This document shows, piece by piece, positions 17,507-25,998 of a DNA stretch of 43,943 nt (position 1 is its first letter; each line of letters begins with the position of its first letter). The position numbers were made by a program, and so were the translations under genes. Source of the stretch: Syntrophomonas sp. UBA4911 (GTDB taxonomy: Bacteria > Bacillota > Syntrophomonadia > Syntrophomonadales > Syntrophomonadaceae); NCBI GenBank assembly GCA_002398105.1, contig DHCD01000014.1, forward strand, positions 8,775 to 52,717, written 5' to 3'. The notes below the pieces were generated by a model. That model saw only the letters and a list, made by a program, of their open reading frames with translations, was not told where the DNA came from and made no database searches.

Positions 17507-17641
17507 ATGAAAAGAACATTTCAACCGAAGAACCGGCAAAGAAAAAAAGAGCACGGTTTTAGAAAGCGGATGTCCACTGCTGGGGGCAGAAAAGTATTGG
17601 CCGCCAGAAGAAAAAAAGGGAGAAAGAAACTATCTGCATAG
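17507..17641 (+). CDS. rpmH: 50S ribosomal protein L34
   Basis: A 44-residue very basic protein, MKRTFQPKNRQRKKEHGFRK at its start, then RMSTAGGRKVLAARRKKGRK and ending KLSA. This is the complete L34 pattern. GAGGAGG lies upstream of the ATG. It is the first plus-strand gene after oriC and is followed directly by rnpA, the normal order. Confidence 0.98.
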   Translation: MKRTFQPKNRQRKKEHGFRKRMSTAGGRKVLAARRKKGRKKLSA

Positions 17642-17687
17642 GTCGTTTTTGGCGACCTTTTATTTTACCTTGGGAAAGAGGCCGGGT

Positions 17688-18023
17688 ATGCTTAAGAAAC
17701 TATTTCGTATAAGCAACAGCCAAGAATACAATAATACATATAAGAACGGCCTTAAAATTCCAGGAAAGTATTTAATTGCCTATATTATGATAAATAACCT
17801 GGGAATAAATCGTTTCGGGATTGTTGCCAGTAAAAAGGTGGGCAATGCAGTTATAAGAAACCGGTCGCGGCGGCGGATACGTGCTATAGCCGAAAGTAGC
17901 GGGGAACACTTGCAACCGGGGTATGATATTGTAATAATTGCTCGGCAGAGCATAGTCGCAACTGATTATAATAGGTTAGAAAAAGATTTTTATACGGTTA
18001 TGAAGAAGGCTGGCCTATGTTAA
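17688..18023 (+). CDS. rnpA: Ribonuclease P protein component
   Basis: The protein cofactor of RNase P, which trims tRNA 5' ends. The 111-residue protein has the hallmark RNR motif in KKVGNAVIRNRSRRRIRA and the basic N-terminus MLKKLFRISNSQEYN. ATG at 17688 follows AAGAGG; an in-frame TTG further upstream (17649) would add residues not seen in the family. The 3' end overlaps yidD by seven bases. Confidence 0.97.
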   Translation: MLKKLFRISNSQEYNNTYKNGLKIPGKYLIAYIMINNLGINRFGIVASKKVGNAVIRNRSRRRIRAIAESSGEHLQPGYDIVIIARQSIVATDYNRLEKDFYTVMKKAGLC

Positions 18024-18226
18024 AAAAGTTATTGATTTTTTTAATAAAAATATATCAAAAAGCAACCTTTTTTAAGCCTGCTTCCTGCCGTTTCTATCCT
18101 TCCTGTTCAAGCTATTCCATTGAAGCCATTGGGAAATATGGCGTAATCAAAGGGGGATGGTTGGCTGCAAAAAGAATATTCAGGTGTCACCCTTATAATC
18201 CCGGGGGATATGATCCGGTACCTTAA
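18017..18226 (+). CDS. yidD: Membrane protein insertion efficiency factor YidD
   Basis: A 69-residue protein with the YidD pattern: a hydrophobic N-terminus (LKKLLIFLIKIYQK), then CRFYPSCSSYSIEAI and HPYNPGGYDPVP with conserved cysteines. It assists YidC-dependent insertion of membrane proteins. The start codon lies inside the rnpA end, indicating coupling. Confidence 0.95.
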   Translation: MLKKLLIFLIKIYQKATFFKPASCRFYPSCSSYSIEAIGKYGVIKGGWLAAKRIFRCHPYNPGGYDPVP

Positions 18227-18393
18227 AGTAATATACCGTCAGGACAAACCTATTAGCGTAATTGCTAGAGCTAAGGCAACGTAATTAGTTACCGGTTAGC
18301 AGGGAAGACACGAGGGTAGGGGATTTATGCTTCGCGTAAAACGCTAAGGAGGTGAACTCTGCGGGGTCAGTAATGACCAAGCAGGAGTAGATT
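18227..18393 (+). other. yidC leader with possible RNA structure
   Basis: There is no convincing gene. Pairing is visible: GCTAA (18270-18274) with TTAGC (18296-18300), an inner GTAA/TTAC hairpin, and GCGT/ACGC near 18335-18345 just before an AGGAGG. The segment CAGGACAA (near 18239) and GTTACCGGTTAGCAGG (near 18288) resembles a segment of the livK leader. It could control yidC, but no known riboswitch class is recognised. Confidence 0.35.
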
Positions 18394-19197
18394 TTGTGGC
18401 AGTCGTTTGTACAGTGGTTCGCTGATGTAATTCAATTCATGTACGGGTTAACGGAAAGCCTGGGTGTGGCCAATTATGGACTGGCTATAATATTTATGAC
18501 TATAGCCATTAAGCTGGTGTTGTTTCCTTTGACCCAGAAACAGCTGAAATCCATGCGCGGGATGCAGGAAATACAACCTAAGCTTAAATATTTGCAGGAA
18601 AAATATAAAGACGACCCCCAAACCATGCAAACCAAAGTAATGGAAATGTATAAGGAGCATGGAGTAAATCCGTTCGGGGGATGTTTGCCTTTAGTTGTGC
18701 AAATGCCAATATTTATTGCCTTTTATCAGTCATTGTTACATTTTAATTTCAAAGTTGCCGAACATGCCAGCTTTTTCTGGATACCTAATATCGGGGCTAG
18801 GGATCCTTACTTTATTCTGGCAGTGCTGGCAGCAGTTACGACCTATTTGCAACAAAGAGTTACCATGGTAGACACCAAAGACCCCACCCAAAAATCAATG
18901 CTGTACTTTATGCCGCTTTTTATGGCCTGGATAGCTGCCACATTACCGGCCGGCCTGCCCTTATACTGGGTAACTTTTAATATTTTGGGGATATTGCAGC
19001 AATTGTATGTAAACTATTCGCACCAAAAGGCTAAGCTTGCGACAGGAACAGGGATGGAATTTAGTGTAGAGGCAGAAGGAAAAACAGTGGAAACAGTTAA
19101 ACCTAAGGCTTCCACCGTGGACAAGGTAGCAGGGAGGGACAAAGGAGGAAAAAAGAATGGAAGTCCAGACAATAGAAAAAAGAGGAAAAAGCGTTGA
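18394..19197 (+). CDS. yidC: Membrane protein insertase YidC/Oxa1 (SpoIIIJ type)
   Basis: The 267-residue insertase places proteins into the cytoplasmic membrane, with or without Sec. It has several membrane segments and the family pattern PLTQKQLKSMRGMQEIQPKL, with a groove arginine. GVNPFGGCLPLVVQMPIFIAFY and a second long hydrophobic region (SMLYFMPLFMAWIAATLPAG) follow. No lipobox is seen at the N-terminus. The tail is strongly basic (NRKKRKKR), typical for ribosome contact. The start is a TTG with GGAG about seven bases upstream. Its last 41 bases overlap jag in another frame. Confidence 0.95.
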   Translation: MWQSFVQWFADVIQFMYGLTESLGVANYGLAIIFMTIAIKLVLFPLTQKQLKSMRGMQEIQPKLKYLQEKYKDDPQTMQTKVMEMYKEHGVNPFGGCLPLVVQMPIFIAFYQSLLHFNFKVAEHASFFWIPNIGARDPYFILAVLAAVTTYLQQRVTMVDTKDPTQKSMLYFMPLFMAWIAATLPAGLPLYWVTFNILGILQQLYVNYSHQKAKLATGTGMEFSVEAEGKTVETVKPKASTVDKVAGRDKGGKKNGSPDNRKKRKKR

Positions 19198-19783
19198 CGA
19201 AGCCATCAAGGCTGCGCTGGATGAGTTAAATTGTGAAATTGACGATGTCGTTATAGAGGTAATTGAAGAGCCGACCAAGGGCCTGCTGGGATTGGTTAAA
19301 AAACCGGCCGTAATAAAAGTATCCCGCCGGGAAAAGCCTGAAGAAGACGTTCGTCGGATGCTGGAAGACCTTCTCAACAAAATGAAACTGGAATACCGGA
19401 TAAATAATGTTGAATGGGATGAAGGGAAGGTCAGAATAAATATTACCGGCAAAGATATGGGGCTGCTTATTGGCCGCAAGGGGGAGACCCTTAACGCGGT
19501 ACAGTTTATACTGGGACTAATAGTTAATAGAAACCGGGAAGAAAAAGTGCGGGTAGTTCTGGACGTGGAGGACTACCGCAAAAAGCGGGAAGAATCATTG
19601 GAAGCCCTGGCCTTAAGACTCTCTGACAAGGTGAAGAAGACCAGGAGAAATGTGGTTATGAGACCTATGAGCTCTCAGGAGCGCAGGGTAGTTCACACTA
19701 TTTTGCAGGGTGATCCCCAGATTACCACTTATTCTCTGGGGGACGAACCTAACCGGAAGGTAGTTATCTCGCTAAAAAAATAG
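19157..19783 (+). CDS. jag: RNA-binding protein Jag (KhpB)
   Basis: A 208-residue protein with three parts: a Jag-N domain (about 1-55, EKRGKSVDEAIKAALDELN and GLLGLVKK), a KH domain with the GxxG loop in GLLIGRKGETLNAVQ (about 105-125), and an R3H domain near the end (SQERRVVHTILQ). KhpB works with KhpA in RNA binding and affects cell wall growth in streptococci. The ATG has AAAGGAGG just upstream and lies inside yidC. A strong terminator follows. Confidence 0.95.
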   Translation: MEVQTIEKRGKSVDEAIKAALDELNCEIDDVVIEVIEEPTKGLLGLVKKPAVIKVSRREKPEEDVRRMLEDLLNKMKLEYRINNVEWDEGKVRINITGKDMGLLIGRKGETLNAVQFILGLIVNRNREEKVRVVLDVEDYRKKREESLEALALRLSDKVKKTRRNVVMRPMSSQERRVVHTILQGDPQITTYSLGDEPNRKVVISLKK

Positions 19784-19802
19784 GATAACCAAAAAATTTC
19801 CG

Positions 19803-19837
19803 GCGTGTCGGGAGTAGGTCTCCCGACACGCTTTTTT
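19803..19837 (+). terminator. Intrinsic terminator after jag
   Basis: A perfect 12-bp stem, GCGTGTCGGGAG (19803-19814) with CTCCCGACACGC (19820-19831), a five-base loop and TTTTTT. It ends the rpmH-rnpA-yidD-yidC-jag unit. Confidence 0.95.
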
Positions 19838-19952
19838 GTGTCAATCAGCCTTTAGAGCATTGTGTATATTACGGTCAATTTTGGTAAGATAGATTATAAC
19901 TATTTAATGGTAAGCAAGTTGCATGAAAAGAGAGCAGGTGCAAAGATCAGAT

Positions 19953-21332
19953 ATGTTTTATGATGACATAGCCGCTATAGCTACTCCTCCGGGAGAGGGG
20001 GGAATCGCTATTATCAGGCTGAGCGGCGGCCAGGTGATAGAAAAAGCGAGTAAAGTGTTTCGACCTTATCATGATGGTGTGGATATAAGGAATAAAGCCG
20101 GTTATTCCTTGACCCTGGGGTGGATCAAAGATGAGACCGGGGAAGACCTGGATGAAGTGTTGCTAGCTTTAATGAGGGCTCCCCATAGTTATACCGGAGA
20201 AGATACGGTTGAAATCCATTGTCATGGCGGAATTCTGCCGGCCCGCCGCTGTCTGGAAGTGGTCCTGCACCAGGGTATGAGAATCGCCGAGCCGGGTGAA
20301 TTTACCCGCCGGGCTTTTTTACACGGACGCCTGGATGCCAGTCAGGCGGAGGCGGTTATTGATGTCATCCGAGCCAAAAGTGATAAAGCCATGAAGCTGG
20401 CGGTAAAACAGCTGAGCGGACATAACAGCGAGTATATCAATACCCTGGAAGACCGGCTGCTGGAGCTCAACGCTATGGTGGAAGCCAGTCTTGATTTTCC
20501 GGATGAAGTAGGCGAATTGGAATATGCAAAGGCTGAAGATATCATGCTGGGGTCACTGGCGGCAATAGAGCGCTTAATTCAGGCTGGAGAGCGGGCCGCT
20601 ATTTACCGCGAAGGTATCGCAGCCGTTATTTGCGGAAAACCCAATGTCGGCAAGTCCAGCCTATTAAATGTACTCTTGAAAAAGGAGCGGGCCATTGTTA
20701 CCAGCATCCCGGGAACTACGCGCGATATTATTGAAGAGCAGCTCAGTATCAAGGGAATACCGATAAGGCTGGTAGATACCGCCGGTATTCGGGTAACGGA
20801 AGACATAGTGGAGAAAATCGGGGTAGAGCGCTCTCAGAAAGTAATCCGGGAAGCTGATCTGGTAATTTTCCTGCTTGATTTGGGAACTGGTATTACGGCT
20901 GAGGATCTGGCCATTTATAAAGAGATTAAGAACCGCAACCTGATCATTTTGGCCAATAAGGAAGATTTAGAAGAGAAGCATATTACCGAAGATGAGCTTG
21001 AGCACTACTTCTCTGGAGTCAGGGTGATATGGGCTTCGGCCCGGGAAGATAAAGGGATAAAAGAGCTGGAAGACCGGGTGGAAGAAATGATTCTGGGCGG
21101 GGCGCTGCAGGCGGATGATCTGGAAATAATGGTAAACCTGCGGCAGCGGGAAGCCCTGACCAGAGCCCGGAAGCATTTAGAGGACGCTCTGCAGGTAATG
21201 CAAACCGTGCCGCTGGATTGCCTGGGGGTGGATATCTGGGGAGCTCTGGAAGCCTTGGGCGAAATAACCGGGAAGAATCTGAAAGAAGAGGTCATTGATA
21301 GGATGTTTACTGACTTTTGCATAGGCAAGTAA
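19953..21332 (+). CDS. mnmE: tRNA modification GTPase MnmE
   Basis: With MnmG it makes the cmnm5 group on wobble uridine of tRNAs. The N-terminal folate-binding domain starts MFYDDIAAIATPPGEGGIAI. The G domain shows G1 GKPNVGKSSL, G3 DTAG and G4 NKED. The C-terminus is FCIGK, the conserved catalytic cysteine motif. Starting at the ATG at 19953 gives 459 residues, the usual length. An ATG 30 bases earlier (19923) gives ten extra non-conserved residues; neither start has a strong ribosome-binding site. The gene is 22 bases before mnmG. Confidence 0.96.
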   Translation: MFYDDIAAIATPPGEGGIAIIRLSGGQVIEKASKVFRPYHDGVDIRNKAGYSLTLGWIKDETGEDLDEVLLALMRAPHSYTGEDTVEIHCHGGILPARRCLEVVLHQGMRIAEPGEFTRRAFLHGRLDASQAEAVIDVIRAKSDKAMKLAVKQLSGHNSEYINTLEDRLLELNAMVEASLDFPDEVGELEYAKAEDIMLGSLAAIERLIQAGERAAIYREGIAAVICGKPNVGKSSLLNVLLKKERAIVTSIPGTTRDIIEEQLSIKGIPIRLVDTAGIRVTEDIVEKIGVERSQKVIREADLVIFLLDLGTGITAEDLAIYKEIKNRNLIILANKEDLEEKHITEDELEHYFSGVRVIWASAREDKGIKELEDRVEEMILGGALQADDLEIMVNLRQREALTRARKHLEDALQVMQTVPLDCLGVDIWGALEALGEITGKNLKEEVIDRMFTDFCIGK

Positions 21333-21354
21333 TCATAGTAAACGGGAGGCAAGC

Positions 21355-23229
21355 ATGATTTATAATGCAGGCAGTTATGATGTGGTGGTAGTGGGAGGAG
21401 GCCATGCCGGGTGCGAAGCGGCGCTGGCTGCTGCCCGTATGGGGTGCAAGACCCTGATGGCGACTTTGAGTATGGAAAATGTGGCCTTGATGCCCTGTAA
21501 TCCTTCAGTGGGAGGGCCGGCCAAAGCGCAGGTAGTGAGGGAGATAGATGGCCTGGGGGGTGAGATGGCGGTAAATGTAGACAAGACCGCCATTCAAATG
21601 AGACTTATCAATACCGGTAAAGGTCCGGCAGTGCAAGCATTAAGGGCTCAGGCGGACAAGCATGAATATCATGATGAAATGCTTAAAACCCTGCTTAACC
21701 AACCGAATCTTCATATTATAATGGCGGAAATAGAAGAAATTGAAACCAGCGGTCCCCGGGTCAGTGCGGTAATCACCAAAACCGGCGCCCGTTTCAGCTG
21801 CCGGGCGGTGGTTATAACCTCCGGAACCTATTTAAAGGGGCGGATAATCATCGGCGAGGTCATGTATGACGGTGGGCCCGGCAACCAATTTCCCGCCGTA
21901 AAATTATCCGCCAGCTTAAAAAGCCTGGGACTGGAACTGGGGCGTTTTAAAACCGGGACCCCGCCCCGGGTCTATAAACGCTCCCTGGATTTTACCAAAA
22001 TGATTGAGCAGCCGGGCGATGACCGCCCTCTGCGTTTTTCCTACATGAGTCCCCGGCTGAGACGGCCGCAGTTCTCCTGTTGGCTTACCCACAGTACTGC
22101 TGCTACCCATCAAATAGTCATGGATAATCTTGATCGAGCCCCCATGTTTACCGGGGCCATCAAGGGCCGAGGACCGCGCTACTGTCCATCTTTCGAGGAT
22201 AAGGTGGTGCGCTTTGCCCACAAAGAATCGCATCAGCTATTTATAGAGCCGGAAGGGCGCAATACTGAAGAAATGTATATCCAGGGGCTTAATACCAGTC
22301 TGCCGGAGGATGTGCAGATAAAAGTGCTGCGCAGTATCCCCGGTCTGGAAAATGTGGCCCTGATCCGTACCGGTTACGCGATAGAATACGATTATCTTCC
22401 CCCCGCCCAGCTGCGCTCAACTCTGGAGACCCGCATGGTAGAGGGACTCTTTACCGCCGGGCAGATCAACGGCACTTCCGGCTATGAGGAAGCGGCGGCC
22501 CAGGGGCTGATAGCCGGGATCAATGCGGCGCTTAAAGTAAAAGCAGAGGAACCACTGGTATTGAAACGCAGTGAAGCCTATATCGGCGTTCTCATTGATG
22601 ATCTGATAACCGGCGATATTGACGAGCCTTATCGTCTGTTGACCTCCAGAGCCGAATACCGGTTGCTGTTGCGCCAGGATAATGCCGATCTGAGGCTTAC
22701 GGAAAAGGGACGCAGAATTGGCCTGGTCAGTGACGAGCGCTGGAGGGTTTACAGCGCTAAGAAGGATAGACTTGAGGAGCAGAAGGAAGCTCTTAAAGGG
22801 CGGACCTATACCCCGGCGGACCAAGAAATAAGTTCCTTTTTAGCCTCCAGAAACAGCGCCGCCCTAAAAGACAGGTTTTCCCTGTGGGAAATACTGCGGC
22901 GCCCGGAGATAAGCATCCAGGATTTTGTAGACCTGGGCTTATTGACTGAATACGATGAAGATGTTCTGGAACAACTGGAGATCCAATCAAAATATGAAGG
23001 TTACATAAGAAAACAAGAGGAACAGGTGCAGCGATTCGAAAAGATGGAAGGGAAACTAATCCCCGGGGATATAGACTATGATGAAATTTTCGGCCTTTCC
23101 AATGAAGCCCGCCAAAAACTTAAACAGATAAGGCCGGAATCTATTGGCCAAGCTTTACGAGTGTCAGGTATCAACCCGGCTGATATAAATGTACTTTTAA
23201 TTTTTCTGGAGAAAAAAAGAAGGAAATAG
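21355..23229 (+). CDS. mnmG: tRNA uridine-5-carboxymethylaminomethyl modification enzyme MnmG (GidA)
   Basis: The FAD-dependent partner of MnmE, 624 residues. The N-terminal Rossmann motif is VVVVGGGHAGCEAALAAARMG. Also visible are PCNPSVGGPAKAQVVREIDGLGG, the family signature GPRYCPSFEDKVVRF, and the C-terminal helical domain that binds MnmE. GGGAGGC lies just before the ATG. It is followed nine bases later by rsmG, as in many bacteria. Confidence 0.98.
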   Translation: MIYNAGSYDVVVVGGGHAGCEAALAAARMGCKTLMATLSMENVALMPCNPSVGGPAKAQVVREIDGLGGEMAVNVDKTAIQMRLINTGKGPAVQALRAQADKHEYHDEMLKTLLNQPNLHIIMAEIEEIETSGPRVSAVITKTGARFSCRAVVITSGTYLKGRIIIGEVMYDGGPGNQFPAVKLSASLKSLGLELGRFKTGTPPRVYKRSLDFTKMIEQPGDDRPLRFSYMSPRLRRPQFSCWLTHSTAATHQIVMDNLDRAPMFTGAIKGRGPRYCPSFEDKVVRFAHKESHQLFIEPEGRNTEEMYIQGLNTSLPEDVQIKVLRSIPGLENVALIRTGYAIEYDYLPPAQLRSTLETRMVEGLFTAGQINGTSGYEEAAAQGLIAGINAALKVKAEEPLVLKRSEAYIGVLIDDLITGDIDEPYRLLTSRAEYRLLLRQDNADLRLTEKGRRIGLVSDERWRVYSAKKDRLEEQKEALKGRTYTPADQEISSFLASRNSAALKDRFSLWEILRRPEISIQDFVDLGLLTEYDEDVLEQLEIQSKYEGYIRKQEEQVQRFEKMEGKLIPGDIDYDEIFGLSNEARQKLKQIRPESIGQALRVSGINPADINVLLIFLEKKRRK

Positions 23230-23238
23230 GAAACTTAT

Positions 23239-23886
23239 ATGGAATATAATGTAAATAGCTATAAAGAGATGATCACCCGGGAGAATGAGCGGCAAAATCT
23301 GATCAGCCGTAAAAACTTCGTTTATGAACTGGAAAAACATATTGAGGATAGTCTCAAACTGCTGGATTTTATGCAGCTGGACGGCGTAAAAATAGTGGAT
23401 ATTGGCAGTGGAGCTGGTTTTCCGGGTATGGTACTGGCTATGGCCTGCCCCCAGGCTGAGTTTACGCTGATAGAGGCGAATCACAAAAAGAGCAGGTTTT
23501 TAAAAGAGGTCAAAGACCAGTTGGGGTTAAGTAATGTAGAAATAATCTGTAATCGGGTGGAAGAGCTGGGGCAGGACAACCGGCTGCGGACCAGCTTCAG
23601 TCTTTGCAGCAGCCGGGCGGTAGCTGCTCTCAATGTGATGCTGGAGTATGGCCTGCCTTTATTACAGGTGGGGGGGCGCATGCTGCTCTGGAAGGGGAAA
23701 AATTATCAGCAGGAAATTGAGCAGGCGCAAAATGCGCTTAAGCTATTGGGTGGAGTGCTGGAAGATGTGTGGTTGTATACGTTGATGGAAGAGCGGGATC
23801 GGGCTATTATTGTGGTGCGAAAGGATAAGGCCACCCCGAAGAATTACCCGCGAAGGATAGGAATACCAGCAAAACGACCATTGTAA
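23239..23886 (+). CDS. rsmG: 16S rRNA (guanine-N7) methyltransferase RsmG (GidB)
   Basis: The enzyme methylates N7 of a guanine in the 530 loop of 16S rRNA using S-adenosylmethionine. The 215-residue protein has an N-terminal NERQNLISRKN segment, the SAM site VDIGSGAGFPGMVLAMACP, and CSRAVAALNVMLEYGLPLL. The ATG follows AGGAAA. It is ninth-base-spaced from mnmG and is followed by a hairpin that includes its stop codon. Confidence 0.96.
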   Translation: MEYNVNSYKEMITRENERQNLISRKNFVYELEKHIEDSLKLLDFMQLDGVKIVDIGSGAGFPGMVLAMACPQAEFTLIEANHKKSRFLKEVKDQLGLSNVEIICNRVEELGQDNRLRTSFSLCSSRAVAALNVMLEYGLPLLQVGGRMLLWKGKNYQQEIEQAQNALKLLGGVLEDVWLYTLMEERDRAIIVVRKDKATPKNYPRRIGIPAKRPL

Positions 23887-23927
23887 GTCCTGGCCGGGGA
23901 ATCGCCATACCTTTCCCGGGGGACTTA
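23884..23927 (+). repeat. Hairpin between rsmG and noc
   Basis: TAAGTCC (23884-23890) pairs with GGACTTA (23921-23927), and CCGGGGA (23894-23900) pairs with TTCCCGG (23913-23919). The stop codon of rsmG is part of the stem. No T tract follows, so it is not a standard terminator. It may attenuate or protect the mRNA before noc. Confidence 0.55.
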
Positions 23928-23957
23928 GACCGCTTTCGGCAGGAGGTGCTAAAGCGT

Positions 23958-24818
23958 ATGCGTAAGCATTTGGCGAAACTTCTGGGTGAGGATGACAGCG
24001 GAAAGATAGTTTCAATTCCCATAGATCGGATTAAGCCTGGCCTGTTTCAGCCCCGGCGGGGTTTTGATGAACAGCAGATGGTCGATCTGGCCCGGTCAAT
24101 TATGATGTATGGTTTGATTCAGCCTATTGTAGTAAGACCATGGGGCCGTGATTACCAGATAATCGCCGGGGAACGGAGATTCCGGGCGTGTTGTTTGCTG
24201 GGCAAAACGGATATAGCAGCTATAATCCAAGCCATGGATGATGACAAGGCAGCAGCTATAATGCTCATGGAAAATTTGCAGCGGCGGGAACTGACTTATT
24301 GGGAGGAAGCTCATGCCTACAGCTTTTTAATCAATACTTGGGGGCTGCCCCCGGAGGAGATGGCCAGAAAAATAGGACGGAGCCCGGCGGCTATAGCTGA
24401 AAAATTGCGCCTGCTGAAACTGCCGGAATATATTCAAAATATGATCAATGATAAAGTAATTAGCGAAAAACATGCCCGGGCCCTGTTAAAACTCAATACT
24501 GACCAGCATCAGGAAGAGGTGGTCAAACAGATCTATGAAAAAGAGCTCACGGTAAAGGAAACCGAAGAGCTGGTGGAACGGTTAAGCCGGCACAATATTC
24601 CCTCCGCGAGTCGGGAAAGACTCAATAATCGGAACGTTTCCATGATTATCAAGGATGCCCGCATATTTATGAACACCATTAAGGAAACCGTAAAAAGGGC
24701 CCGGCAGACCGGGATAGATATATTTATGACCGAAACTGATAGCGAGAAGTATCACGAAATAACCATCCGGATAGCCAAAGAAGGACAACAAAACCAACCC
24801 TGGGCTAAAAGTGTATAA
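23958..24818 (+). CDS. noc: Nucleoid occlusion protein Noc (ParB family)
   Basis: The 286-residue ParB-like protein has a short amphipathic N-terminus (MRKHLAKLLGED) like the membrane-targeting helix of Noc. The CTP-binding ParB motifs GERRFRA and MENLQRRELTYWEEA follow, then a helix-turn-helix region (MARKIGRSPAAIAEKLRLLKLP) and a C-terminal dimer region ending EITIRIAKE. The position after rsmG and before soj is the normal noc position. The first in-frame start is a GTG at 23946, inside the AGGAGG; ATG at 23958 is preferred. Its DNA sites (NBS) would be elsewhere on the chromosome. A second full ParB follows, so the two are paralogues. Confidence 0.88.
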   Translation: MRKHLAKLLGEDDSGKIVSIPIDRIKPGLFQPRRGFDEQQMVDLARSIMMYGLIQPIVVRPWGRDYQIIAGERRFRACCLLGKTDIAAIIQAMDDDKAAAIMLMENLQRRELTYWEEAHAYSFLINTWGLPPEEMARKIGRSPAAIAEKLRLLKLPEYIQNMINDKVISEKHARALLKLNTDQHQEEVVKQIYEKELTVKETEELVERLSRHNIPSASRERLNNRNVSMIIKDARIFMNTIKETVKRARQTGIDIFMTETDSEKYHEITIRIAKEGQQNQPWAKSV

Positions 24819-24832
24819 GCAATAATATTACC

Positions 24833-24857
24833 AGAGCGGGTGGCCGCTCTTTTTTTA
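24833..24857 (+). terminator. Intrinsic terminator after noc
   Basis: AGAGCGG (24833-24839) pairs with CCGCTCT (24844-24850) around a four-base loop, followed by a run of T. It separates noc from soj-parB. Confidence 0.93.
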
Positions 24858-25236
24858 TTTTAGAAATCTTAAATTTTTTGACGCAGATTTATACAGATAT
24901 CTTTTAATGAAAATAGCAGGGAGAAACCCTGGATTAGTCATAGCGTGGGTCTGGATAGATAATATGCAGGAGCCGTAAGACGGAGCCTGCATATTTATCC
25001 ATCCAACCAAACAGAGCTGGTATACTTTCAGTCTGAGCCGTTAATTGCTTGTCCTTGAAGAGGATGTTAATCAGCGAAAATCTGTGGTAATCTGTGGTTA
25101 AACCTATGGTAAATATTACGTGCTCATCTCTTAAGCGGAAGGCCCGGTTTAATTTCTATTTCTAAAAGGGGCAGGATTTAAAGGCCATGAAGATGAAATA
25201 ATAAGCAGATAAGATTTTGAGAGGTGGTAATGGTTT
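24858..25236. repeat. Gene-free spacer with palindromic element and repeat-like fragments
   Basis: No gene is seen. A long imperfect hairpin runs from 24953 to 25004: the arm 24953-24970 ends AATATGCAGG and the arm 24986-25004 begins CCTGCATATT; only a few bases of the arms mismatch. On its flanks are GACGCAGATTTATACAGAT (about 24880) and, in roughly opposite sense, TCAGCGAAAATCTGTGG followed by a second ATCTGTGG (25071-25098). These resemble dispersed CAGATTTA/AATCTGTGG repeat remnants, so this may be the relic of a small mobile or repetitive element. The ribosome-binding site of soj (AGGTGG) lies at its end. Confidence 0.45.
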
Positions 25237-25998
25237 TTGGGTAAGATTATTTCCCTGGCTAATCAAAAGGGAGGCGTGGGGAAAACTACTACGGCTGTGA
25301 ACCTGGCCGCATCGGTAGCTATGGAAGGATACAGGGCGTTGCTGGTAGATTGTGACCCCCAGGGCAATGCCACCAGTGGTCTGGGGATTGACCGCCGACG
25401 ACTGCAATATTGCAATTATAACTTAATAATAGACGGCATTGCCCCCGACAAAGTAATAGGAAAAACCAGAGTGGAGAATCTGGATATCATTCCTTCCACT
25501 ATCCAGTTGGCCGGAGCCGAAGTGGAATTAGCGGCGGCAGAAGATCGGGAGCAGCGGATTAAGCAGGCTTTGGACAAGATAATTAATGATTATGAGTACA
25601 TATTCCTGGACTGCCCTCCATCGCTGGGCTTGCTGACCATCAATGCTCTGACCGCCAGTAACTCCGTTATTATTCCGCTGCAATGCGAGTATTACGCCCT
25701 GGAAGGATTGAGCTTGCTCATGGACACCATTATGCTGGTACGCAAACGGCTGAATCCAATGCTTAAGGTAGAGGGCATAGTCTTTACCATGTTTGATGGG
25801 CGTACCAATCTATCCATTCAGGTAGTGGATGAGGTTAAGCGGCACTTTCGCCAGCAGGTGTATAAAACCATTATCCCTCGCAATATCAGACTCAGTGAAG
25901 CACCCAGCCATGGGAAGCCGGTAGTGGTATATGACCCCCGTTCCCGAGGTGCGGAAGTGTATAGAGACTTAGCCCGGGAGGTGTTGAAGCGTGCCTAA
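25237..25998 (+). CDS. soj: Chromosome partitioning ATPase Soj (ParA)
   Basis: A deviant Walker A ATPase that acts with ParB in origin segregation and, in Bacillus, controls DnaA. The 253-residue protein begins with KIISLANQKGGVGKTTTAVN (Walker A with signature lysine) and has LLVDCDPQGNATSGLG and FLDCPPSLGLLTINAL. The start is a TTG at 25237 with AGGTGG about ten bases upstream. An ATG just before it is out of frame and runs into a stop codon. It overlaps parB by eight bases. Confidence 0.96.
   Translation: MGKIISLANQKGGVGKTTTAVNLAASVAMEGYRALLVDCDPQGNATSGLGIDRRRLQYCNYNLIIDGIAPDKVIGKTRVENLDIIPSTIQLAGAEVELAAAEDREQRIKQALDKIINDYEYIFLDCPPSLGLLTINALTASNSVIIPLQCEYYALEGLSLLMDTIMLVRKRLNPMLKVEGIVFTMFDGRTNLSIQVVDEVKRHFRQQVYKTIIPRNIRLSEAPSHGKPVVVYDPRSRGAEVYRDLAREVLKRA

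Noticed and set aside
18354..18390. A 12-codon leader ORF (GTG start) before yidC
   Set aside because: Its only ribosome site overlaps the start codon, and the codon content shows no regulatory pattern.
23911..23924. Noc-binding-site-like CTTTCCCGGGGGAC just upstream of noc
   Set aside because: It matches ATTTCCCGGGAAAT at only 10 of 14 positions and is part of the rsmG-noc hairpin, which explains the palindrome.
25079..25100. Tandem TCTGTGGTAA as DnaA boxes
   Set aside because: It does not fit TTATNCACA on either strand and better fits a dispersed repeat fragment.
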